DNA of 55,685 nt from Bacillota bacterium (GTDB taxonomy: Bacteria > Bacillota > Bacilli > Alicyclobacillales > SLC66), in NCBI GenBank assembly GCA_021828865.1, contig JAJZCW010000021.1, positions 1 to 55,685 of the forward strand, read 5' to 3'. The notes beneath the pieces are model-generated. The model had not been told where the DNA came from. It worked only from the letters and a program-made list of their open reading frames with translations, and did no database searches. The position numbers were made by a program, and so were the translations under genes. Every line of letters begins with the position of its first letter. Position 1 is the stretch's first letter. Positions 10,578-18,627 of this stretch are shown piece by piece.

Positions 10578-11393
10578 GTGGGAATTTACTCTGATTGGAT
10601 TCGGTATGGACAAAATGAAAGGTACACTGGCTATCTTGCTAAGCCCGAACGGATAAGTGAACCGCATTCTGTAATTATTGTCATACAGGAAATTTGGGGT
10701 GTGGATTCACATATCCAGGAACTGACAAGACGCTTTGCATCTGCTGGATATGTAGCGATTGCCCCTGATCTGTATGCAGATTTTGGCAAACGTCCTGAAC
10801 CATTAGATGCGTCGAGAATTGAGAAAATCAAATCTTTTTTAGATTCTTTACCTCCCAATGCATGGTTTGAAGCAAGTGAAAGGGAAAAGGCGTTAAATCA
10901 GTTGCCCGAAACGGAAAGGATACATGTAGGAGAGACGTATTCCACACTATTTGGCGGATTAAAACCTGCGGAGTATTTGGAGAAATTGGTGGAGACTGCA
11001 GATATTTTGCGTGATTCCTACCCTGCGACCAAGGGGATGGATGTGGCTTCTGTCGGGTTTTGTATGGGAGGCGCTTTGTCCGCACAACTGGCCACGAGGG
11101 ATAAGAAGCTGAAAGGCGCGATTGTCTTTTATGGACAGGCTCCCGCAGAGGAGCAACTACAGGCCATCGAATGCCCGGTGCTAGGCTTTTATGGGGGAAA
11201 AGACCACCGAATTACAGGCGGGGTCAACGATTTTGCAGAAGCGATGAAAAAACACGGAAAATCGTTTGATTATCAGATTTATGAGGGCGCCAACCATGCC
11301 TTTTTTAATGATTCAAGAAGTTCTTATCACGTTTATGCGGCAAGAGATGCATTGGTCCGTGCACTATCGTTTTTTAATGCTACACTTAGGTAA
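10578..11393 (+). CDS. Dienelactone hydrolase family protein
   Basis: A 271-aa alpha/beta-hydrolase starting at GTG 10578 behind GGAGGGA. The nucleophile is Cys162 in GFCMGG (instead of Ser), with Asp209 in GGKDHRI and His240 in GANHAFF completing a DLH-type triad. An insertion of about 60 residues (roughly 80-140) sits between the APDLY segment and the nucleophile strand, making it longer than the ~235-aa family average. Likely reaction: ester or lactone hydrolysis; the natural substrate is unknown. It lies just ahead of a CBS-domain gene on the same strand. Confidence 0.88.
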   Translation: MGIYSDWIRYGQNERYTGYLAKPERISEPHSVIIVIQEIWGVDSHIQELTRRFASAGYVAIAPDLYADFGKRPEPLDASRIEKIKSFLDSLPPNAWFEASEREKALNQLPETERIHVGETYSTLFGGLKPAEYLEKLVETADILRDSYPATKGMDVASVGFCMGGALSAQLATRDKKLKGAIVFYGQAPAEEQLQAIECPVLGFYGGKDHRITGGVNDFAEAMKKHGKSFDYQIYEGANHAFFNDSRSSYHVYAARDALVRALSFFNATLR

Positions 11394-11426
11394 ATAATGG
11401 TGAAATGAAGAAAGGAAGTTATTCTT

Positions 11427-11933
11427 GTGAAGGTTTCTGAAATCATGGTGACCGATGTATATGCAGCAAATGAGAATGACACCGTTCGCAGTGTATTGGA
11501 GAAATTCGCGAAGTTTGGAATAGGTGGCATGCCGATCGTGAATGACGACAATTTGCTTGTAGGGTATATCAGTGACGGCGACATCATGCGCCATTTGGGC
11601 AAGCATCTAAATCGACCACTGAATTATTTTACAATGGCCGCTGAATATTATTCGGGAATTGGCTTAAACTCCAGTACGGGAATTGAATATGATGAACTTC
11701 GGGAAAACCTTCAGCAGGTAGTGGGGCTGAACGTTTTGGCAGTGGGAGTGAAAAGAGCGATTACCGTTAAAGAAAATGACGATATCGTGGCAGTGGCTGA
11801 TTTGTTGTCTAAGCGCAAAATCAAGAAGGTACCAGTCGAAAGAGACAGGAAACTGATCGGCATCGTCAGTCGAGGAGATGTCGTTCGTGCGGTGGTGAAG
11901 ACGTTCCTCGCGCTGAATTCCCCAGAGGCATAA
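11427..11933 (+). CDS. CBS-domain pair protein
   Basis: A 168-aa protein made almost only of two CBS domains (about residues 1-60 and 105-165). It shows the usual VSEIMVTDVYAANENDTV start, GGMPIVNDDNLLVGYISDGDIMRH in the first domain and KKVPVERDRKLIGIVSRGDVVRA in the second. Such stand-alone pairs bind adenosine nucleotides or S-adenosylmethionine and act as sensors or regulators. A ~45-residue spacer between the domains includes a Tyr-rich segment. It starts at GTG 11427 with GAAAGGAAG upstream, 33 bases behind the hydrolase gene, so they may be co-transcribed. A bidirectional terminator follows. Confidence 0.85.
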   Translation: MKVSEIMVTDVYAANENDTVRSVLEKFAKFGIGGMPIVNDDNLLVGYISDGDIMRHLGKHLNRPLNYFTMAAEYYSGIGLNSSTGIEYDELRENLQQVVGLNVLAVGVKRAITVKENDDIVAVADLLSKRKIKKVPVERDRKLIGIVSRGDVVRAVVKTFLALNSPEA

Positions 11934-11958
11934 TTACAATCATTTACTATGAAAAAAA

Positions 11959-11998
11959 GCGAACCACGGACCTATTATGGTCCATTGGTTCGCTTTTT
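11959..11998. terminator. Bidirectional Rho-independent terminator
   Basis: GCGAACCA (11959-11966) pairs with TGGTTCGC (11986-11993), with an inner GGACC/GGTCC stem. T5 follows on the plus side and a run of A's precedes it (T-tract on minus). It serves the CBS gene and the convergent oxidoreductase gene. Confidence 0.85.
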
Positions 11999-12024
11999 GA
12001 CAAGTAGCGGGACTTATGACGCCC

Positions 12025-13041
12025 TTATACTTCGTCAGGAACGCGTACCAGTAACTTTCCGATATTTTCCCCATGAAATAATCCGATGAAAGCCTCAGGG
12101 GTGTTTTCAAATCCTTCGATAATCGTCTCTTTTTGTCTGATTTTGCCCGCTTGATACCACTTTGCAAGCGCCGCATGCGCTTCGCCAAATGATTCGACAA
12201 AGTCAGAAACAATAAAGCCCTGCATACGGATTCTACGAGTGACAAAAGTGTGAAATACGTTTATCGAGATTTGTGCAGGCTTGGTGTCATTGTAATGGGC
12301 AATTTGACCGCAAAGCGGTATGCGGGCAAAATCATTCATGGCATAGATCACCGCTTCTGAAATGCTACCGCCGACATTGTCAAAATACACATCGACACCA
12401 TTGGGACACGCAGCCCGAATGTTTTTATGAAGATTTTCACGGTCTTTATAATCGATGGCCTCATCGAAACCCAACTCATCTTTGATATAGGCGAGTTTTT
12501 CTTTGGTTCCTGCAATCCCCACTACCCGGCAACCAAGTAGTTTGGCAATTTGCCCAACTACGCTACCAACTGCTCCCGCCGCACCGGATACCACCACCGT
12601 TTCGCCTGGTTGCGGGTTCCCGATTTTAGTGAGACCGAGGTAAGCGGTCAAACCGGTCATTCCCAGAATGCCAAGTGCTGTCGAAGGAGGGGCAAGGTTT
12701 GGGTTAAGCTTTGATACCCGCTTGTCTGCTTTTACGACATTATACCGTCTCCATGCCCACTGGCCGGCTACATAATCCCCCGCCTGAAAATCAGGGCTTC
12801 GAGATTCCACTACTTGTCCGACCATTCCGCCGTTTAACGGCTTGCCAATCTCAAAAGGTGCAACGTAAGAGCGTGCTTCTGTCATCCGTCCACGCATATA
12901 GGGGTCCACTGAGAGATACACAGTTCTGATCAGAATGTATCCATCGTCGACCGTTGGTACCTCACATTCTTTAATTTCAAAATCATCCGGGTTTGGCAAT
13001 CCCACTGGTCGATTGACTAACAAAATCTCTTGATTGGTCAT
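12025..13041 (-). CDS. NADP-dependent medium-chain oxidoreductase (CurA / YncB family)
   Basis: A 338-aa zinc-free MDR enzyme related to leukotriene B4 12-hydroxydehydrogenase and curcumin reductase. It should reduce the C=C of alpha,beta-unsaturated carbonyls using NADPH. It shows NPDDFEIKECEVP near the start, SVDPYMRGRM, the nucleotide-binding VVSGAAGAVGSVVGQIAKLLG and VYFDNVGG. The start ATG 13041 follows GGGAGGAAGACG; a longer in-frame reading would overlap the upstream gene. It is downstream of patB on the minus strand, 16 bases away, probably one operon. The CurA-type fits better than quinone oxidoreductase because of SVDPYMRGRM. Confidence 0.9.
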   Translation of the reverse strand: MTNQEILLVNRPVGLPNPDDFEIKECEVPTVDDGYILIRTVYLSVDPYMRGRMTEARSYVAPFEIGKPLNGGMVGQVVESRSPDFQAGDYVAGQWAWRRYNVVKADKRVSKLNPNLAPPSTALGILGMTGLTAYLGLTKIGNPQPGETVVVSGAAGAVGSVVGQIAKLLGCRVVGIAGTKEKLAYIKDELGFDEAIDYKDRENLHKNIRAACPNGVDVYFDNVGGSISEAVIYAMNDFARIPLCGQIAHYNDTKPAQISINVFHTFVTRRIRMQGFIVSDFVESFGEAHAALAKWYQAGKIRQKETIIEGFENTPEAFIGLFHGENIGKLLVRVPDEV

Positions 13042-13057
13042 GTGTCGTCTTCCTCCC

Positions 13058-14236
13058 TTATTTATCTCGCTGCTGCCACGCAATTGCAATGCGATCTACA
13101 GCGTCTTCAATATAAGCTCTAGGACACGCCATATTCATGCGCATAAATCCTAGTCCTTCCTCGCCAAAAATATGACCTTCATCCATGGCAACGCCCGCTT
13201 CCTGCAAGAAGAAGTGATCCATTTCTTCTTTGTTCAGTCCCATTTCCCTGCAATCAAGCCAAGTTAAATAAGTGCCCTCTGGTTGAATGACCTTTATTTG
13301 TGGCATTTTCTCTTTTAGTAACTGTTGTAATGTGGCTAAATTGCCTTCCAAATAATCCAGCAACTCGTCGAGCCATTCCTTGCCATGCCGATAAGCCGCT
13401 TCAAGCGCGATTACCCCGAAGGTGTTGGCGCCTTCCATCGAGTATTTTTGCAACACTTTTCGGTACTTTTTCAGCATTTCCGCATTGGGGATAATCATGG
13501 CTGCAGTCTGAAGACCTGCCAAATTAAAAGTTTTACTCGGCGCGATGGCGGTAACGGTGATCTCCTTGAACCGTTCATCCAGCGATGCAAAAGGGTGGTG
13601 GCGATATTGTTGATAGACAAGATCATTGTGGATTTCGTCGCTGATCACCGTGACATGATACTTCAAGGCCAATTCACCCGCCGCACGAAGTTCTTCCTCT
13701 GTCCACACGCGTCCCACGGGGTTGTGTGGGCTACATAATATCCAGGCCTTGGCTCCCGCCTTAAACTGATCCTCAAGCGCATTCAGGTCCATCTGGTATC
13801 GTTTGCTGTCAAAGGAAAGGGGGGCACGCAGGACTTCACGATCAAAACCGCGAATGATGCGCTCAAAAGGGTGGTAGACAGGTGGTTGGATCACTACCTT
13901 ATCGCCAGGGTTGGTAAGTGCTTCGATCAGAAAGCCTGTTCCTGGGACGATACCAGGTGCATGGGCGATCCAACTGGTTTCGATCGGGAAATGATGTCTG
14001 TCCGCCATCCACATTTTGATGGCTTCGTGGTAACTGTCCGTACGAAGCGTGTAACCAAATACGCCGTGCTGGACCCTTTCCTGCATGGCATCGAGTACCG
14101 CTTGGGGTGCGGCAAAATCCATATCCGCTACCCACATGGGAAGTGCCTCGTCCACATGAAATCTGTTTTGCAGTCCATCCCATTTGACGGATGCGGTATT
14201 TTTTCTAGAGATGGTATGGTCAAAAAGGGATTTCAT
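13058..14236 (-). CDS. patB: PatB/MalY-type cystathionine beta-lyase (C-S lyase)
   Basis: A PLP-dependent C-S lyase, releasing pyruvate, ammonia and a thiol or homocysteine from cystathionine and related substrates. The 392-aa protein has MWVADMDF near residue 34, the SPHNPVGRVW segment, SDEIHNDL (Asp200 holds the PLP pyridine nitrogen) and the Schiff-base Lys235 in APSKTFNLAG. FMRMNMACPR near the C-terminus holds the substrate-carboxylate Arg. Length and motifs match Bacillus PatB. It is the first gene of a pair with the CurA-like reductase; a GGAGG site precedes the ATG. Confidence 0.9.
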   Translation of the reverse strand: MKSLFDHTISRKNTASVKWDGLQNRFHVDEALPMWVADMDFAAPQAVLDAMQERVQHGVFGYTLRTDSYHEAIKMWMADRHHFPIETSWIAHAPGIVPGTGFLIEALTNPGDKVVIQPPVYHPFERIIRGFDREVLRAPLSFDSKRYQMDLNALEDQFKAGAKAWILCSPHNPVGRVWTEEELRAAGELALKYHVTVISDEIHNDLVYQQYRHHPFASLDERFKEITVTAIAPSKTFNLAGLQTAAMIIPNAEMLKKYRKVLQKYSMEGANTFGVIALEAAYRHGKEWLDELLDYLEGNLATLQQLLKEKMPQIKVIQPEGTYLTWLDCREMGLNKEEMDHFFLQEAGVAMDEGHIFGEEGLGFMRMNMACPRAYIEDAVDRIAIAWQQRDK

Positions 14237-14261
14237 AAGTATGCCTCCTTAAATAGCAACG

Positions 14262-14486
14262 TTACAAAATAGTTGGTTCCTGAATCGAAGGGTCTTTGCA
14301 CATCTTTGCCACAATATTAAGGTTGTCGGAAGACCCTATGCAGATCAGTTTATCACCTTGTTTGATGATATCCGCAGCGGTCACCGGAAAAATCGTGTGC
14401 ATCTCGCGTTGGATAAGCACGATCTGTACACCGCACCTTAATGGGATAATAAGTCTATGGCGCCAATGATCCCCATCGATAATATA
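14262..14486 (-). pseudogene. Remnant of a TrkA-C (RCK_C) domain gene
   Basis: This stretch upstream of patB, which has no long gene, translates on the minus strand to about 75 residues. They match a TrkA C-terminal domain: RCGVQIVLIQ, then IFPVTAADIIKQGDKLICIGSSDNL and a stop at 14262. Such domains regulate K+ channels and cation antiporters. A TAG closes the frame on its 5' side (14487-14489). There is no start codon before an internal ATG and no membrane or NAD-binding part. It is therefore the 3' tail of a lost transporter or channel regulator gene. Confidence 0.7.
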
Positions 14487-14530
14487 CTAGGTTTAAATCC
14501 TGTAAACACATTATCTCTCTTAACCGTTAA

Positions 14531-14559
14531 TTAACTTTTCCGATTAATCGTATTATAAT
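14531..14559 (+). promoter_or_regulatory. Sigma-A promoter of galE
   Basis: TTAACT (14531-14536), 17-base spacer, perfect TATAAT (14554-14559). The leader to the galE ATG would be about 70 nt and includes GCAGGAGG. Confidence 0.75.
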
Positions 14560-14635
14560 CTATGAATTGAAATTCCCCCAGTATTATAGAGTGTGGATGA
14601 AAATATAATAGTACTTTAAGCAGGAGGTCGTCATT

Positions 14636-15631
14636 ATGTCTATTTTAGTAACAGGCGGTGCCGGTTACATTGGTATTCATACGGTGGCAGAATTGATCGC
14701 TCATCAGGAAGAAGTGGTGGTGGTTGACAATTTGGGACTTGGACACAGAGAAGCGGTTCAGGCGCTGAATGTGCCATTGTATGAAGTGGATATACGGGAT
14801 AGGGACAAAATGATCTCCATTATGAAAAATCATCAGGTGGATACAGTGGTTCACTTTGCCGCTTTCTCACAAGTGGGGGAAAGCGTTCGTTTGCCGCTCA
14901 AGTATTATCAAAACAACGTGGCAGGCACGACGGAATTGCTCGCAGCAATGGTGGAGGCAGGTGTTTTGCGCATTGTTTTTTCATCTACAGCAGCCACCTA
15001 TGGCGAACCGGAAGCGACCCCCATTGTGGAATCACATCCGAAGCATCCCACCAATCCCTATGGGGAAACCAAACTTGCCATTGAGCGTATGCTTCATTGG
15101 AGTGCAGAGGCACACGGAATGCAATCAGTCAGTCTGCGGTATTTTAATGCGGCAGGTGCTCACCCTGATTTGCCTATTGGTGAGCATCATGCGAACGAAA
15201 GTCACTTGATACCGATTGTATTGCAAACGGCACTTGGATTGCGCCAAAAGGTGACGGTGTTCGGAACGGATTATCCCACGCAGGACGGTTCCTGCATTCG
15301 TGATTACATTCATGTAATGGACCTGGCTAGCGCCCATCGACTAGCTGTTCAAAAATTGCGAAGCGAGCATGCCGGCGCAGTGGCTTATAACTTAGGTATT
15401 GGCAAAGGGTATTCGGTGATTGAGGTGATTGACACATCGCGGGCAGTGACAAAAAGGGAGATTCCGGTAGAGTGGGGGACGCGAAGAGAAGGAGATCCGG
15501 CGGTGTTGATCGCCTCTCCTGATTTAGCAAAACAAGCGTTGCATTGGTCACCAACCTATCTTGAATTGTCAAGCATCATTGCATCGGCGTGGGCTTGGCA
15601 TCTCAACCACCCTAATGGGTATAAGTCCTAA
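14636..15631 (+). CDS. galE: UDP-glucose 4-epimerase
   Basis: Interconverts UDP-glucose and UDP-galactose with tightly bound NAD+. The 331-aa extended short-chain dehydrogenase has the NAD motif TGGAGYIGIHT at residues 6-16, the catalytic Ser-Ser-Thr in FSSTAATYGEP and Tyr-x3-Lys in NPYGETKLAIE. RYFNAAGAHPD and the DGSCIRDYIHVMDLA signature are GalE-typical. AGGAGG precedes the ATG. It is convergent with the sulfolipid operon and overlaps the sqdX stop by 4 bases. UDP-glucose is the SqdB substrate, so a metabolic link is possible, though galE is also a general surface-sugar gene. Confidence 0.93.
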   Translation: MSILVTGGAGYIGIHTVAELIAHQEEVVVVDNLGLGHREAVQALNVPLYEVDIRDRDKMISIMKNHQVDTVVHFAAFSQVGESVRLPLKYYQNNVAGTTELLAAMVEAGVLRIVFSSTAATYGEPEATPIVESHPKHPTNPYGETKLAIERMLHWSAEAHGMQSVSLRYFNAAGAHPDLPIGEHHANESHLIPIVLQTALGLRQKVTVFGTDYPTQDGSCIRDYIHVMDLASAHRLAVQKLRSEHAGAVAYNLGIGKGYSVIEVIDTSRAVTKREIPVEWGTRREGDPAVLIASPDLAKQALHWSPTYLELSSIIASAWAWHLNHPNGYKS

Positions 15632-16806
15632 ATTTGTACCAACTTATTCTTAGAAGATGGATTTTCCTTTTGATGTTTTGATGCGTGCATTCGATGCATA
15701 CGTAATGCTAGCTCATAATAGTGAAGTAGTTTTCCTGTAGGGGAAATCCAATTTCTGGATTCTGCGATTTTTCTTGAATTGATCCCCAATTGTCGTCGAA
15801 GCGAAGGCTCTGCCATCAATGTTTCAATCGAATGGATCAGGGATTGCATATCACCAGAACGATAGACGATCCCCGATTCGCCATTTTGGAGCATTTCCTT
15901 AGTGGGAAGACTTTCTGCGGCAATGATTGGTAATCCGGAAGACATGGCTTCAAGAAGAACTAGTCCCAGTGTCTCAGTCGTTGAGGGGAAAATGAACCCA
16001 TCTGCAGAGGCATACGCCGCAGATAGTGCTTCGCCGTGTAAAAACCCAAAGAACTTTGAGCGGGTCCCGGCAAACACCTGTTCCAGCTTGTCCCTCTCAG
16101 GACCGTCACCGACGAATGCAATGCTGAGATTTGGCATTATGTCAAGTAATGGGCGAATTTGATCGAGATCTTTTTCATGCGCCAGTCTACCGACATAAAG
16201 TAGGATAAACTGCTCAGGATGGCCATCTGTAAGCTGGCTTCGCATGGCTTCAGAACGGAATTGAGGATGAAAACGGCTGGTGTCTACGCCACCCTCCCAC
16301 CAACGCACATTGCGATAACCTCTGTCCATCAATTCATTGACCATGGTTCTCGAAGTAGCCAGATTCACAGCCGCTAGATTGTGGATAGTTTTTAAATAGC
16401 GCCAGGCTACAGGGGCTAGAAATGGTACGTGGTAGGTATAGGCATAAGCAGCAAGATGAGTGTGAAAAGAGGCGATAAGCGGGAGTCGCATTTTTTTTGC
16501 ATAATAAATACCTCCCAGTCCAAGCACGACAGGGTTGACCACATGTATCAAATCAGGCTGAAATTCGCGCAAAAAATTCCCCATCTCCATGGTGGGGAAG
16601 CAAAATTTGATTTGTGGGTAAAAAGGGTAGGGGAACCCTCTGATTGGCAATACGGGTATCCCCTTGTATTGTCGTTCGCCTCCGTAGGGAGCAACAATAG
16701 CGAGTTCATGACCCGCTTCCAACAAGTAATCGATCGTGGCCAGAAGTCTAGTCACGATGCCATCAGTAGAAGGTAAAAAAGTCTCTGTAAATAAAGCAAT
16801 TCTCAC
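15628..16806 (-). CDS. sqdX: SqdX-like glycosyltransferase (sulfoquinovosyl diacylglycerol synthase candidate)
   Basis: A 392-aa family 4 glycosyltransferase. It begins RIALFTETFLPSTDGIVTRL and contains DLIHVVNPVVLGLGGIYYAKK, LLYVGRLAHEKDLD and FIFPSTTETLGLVLLEAMSSGLP, a set closely resembling cyanobacterial SqdX and plant SQD2. These transfer sulfoquinovose from UDP-sulfoquinovose to diacylglycerol at the membrane. The assignment is reinforced by sqdB two genes upstream on the same strand. A MgtA-type mannosyltransferase or a glucosyl-diacylglycerol synthase is the alternative, but the operon context argues for SqdX. The last ~15 residues are a basic, Ser/Lys-rich tail (HQKENPSSKNK). Confidence 0.85.
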   Translation of the reverse strand: MRIALFTETFLPSTDGIVTRLLATIDYLLEAGHELAIVAPYGGERQYKGIPVLPIRGFPYPFYPQIKFCFPTMEMGNFLREFQPDLIHVVNPVVLGLGGIYYAKKMRLPLIASFHTHLAAYAYTYHVPFLAPVAWRYLKTIHNLAAVNLATSRTMVNELMDRGYRNVRWWEGGVDTSRFHPQFRSEAMRSQLTDGHPEQFILLYVGRLAHEKDLDQIRPLLDIMPNLSIAFVGDGPERDKLEQVFAGTRSKFFGFLHGEALSAAYASADGFIFPSTTETLGLVLLEAMSSGLPIIAAESLPTKEMLQNGESGIVYRSGDMQSLIHSIETLMAEPSLRRQLGINSRKIAESRNWISPTGKLLHYYELALRMHRMHASKHQKENPSSKNKLVQI

Positions 16807-16850
16807 CGCTTAACCTCCTGAGTAGATGCACCCGTCAACGCTGCTTTCTG

Positions 16851-17294
16851 TCAGGCATGATAAACAAAGTTGCGTAATATCACATAGCTGACCCCCGATG
16901 AAATGGCCATCGCGATGACCTTCGAGAGGTTGCTACTGATGATAAAAGGCATGTCAATAGAATACAAGATGCGTGAAACAAAGACCAGCGCACTGTTATT
17001 CAAAAGTACATTCAAGATACCTTGTGCAAAAAAAAGATGCTGCTCTTTCCGCGGATTTTTACTGCGGTCTGAGAAAGTCCACCGTCGGTTAAGTTCATAG
17101 CTAGTGACGATGGCGCTGATGACTGCGATCGTGTTATATAAAATCAACAGTCCAGGAGACTTTGTCGGATTAATCAGCAAACATAGGTTGAGCACCAGTA
17201 GGTCAACCACTGCGTTGATCACACCTACAAGTATAAATTTCAGGTATCTTCCTCCGCCAAACCTCAGCAACCAAAGCCTAGCCGTACGTATCAC
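16851..17294 (-). CDS. GtrA-like membrane protein
   Basis: A 147-aa protein with four hydrophobic segments (about residues 18-42, 50-66, 88-108 and 118-142). It carries the GtrA family pattern: FILVGVINAVVDLLVLNLCL, then SYELNRRWTFSDRS and a C-terminal SSGVSYVILRNFVYH. GtrA proteins are thought to help translocate undecaprenyl-phosphate-linked or other lipid-linked sugars. Here the gene sits between sqdB and sqdX, 28 and 44 bases from each, so it is co-transcribed with sulfolipid genes. A role in moving the glycolipid or its precursor is inference; GtrA genes also travel with many surface-sugar operons. Confidence 0.85.
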   Translation of the reverse strand: MIRTARLWLLRFGGGRYLKFILVGVINAVVDLLVLNLCLLINPTKSPGLLILYNTIAVISAIVTSYELNRRWTFSDRSKNPRKEQHLFFAQGILNVLLNNSALVFVSRILYSIDMPFIISSNLSKVIAMAISSGVSYVILRNFVYHA

Positions 17295-17322
17295 AAATAT
17301 CCCCCAGATGAATTCTAATTAT

Positions 17323-18519
<1,197 letters not shown>

Positions 18520-18627
18520 CTATCCTTAAAACTCGCTTGATAACCAATAAAACTTTTTCCATTAGTGAAAAAGTTGGCTTATAATATTGAAAAACAGCAA
18601 AAACAGCACGTGGAGGGAGATGGTCAG

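Noticed and set aside
18565..18627. Upstream GTG start for the GGDEF-EAL protein
   Set aside because: No ribosome binding site, and a TATAAT lies inside; TTG 18628 has a strong site and leads directly into the first membrane helix.
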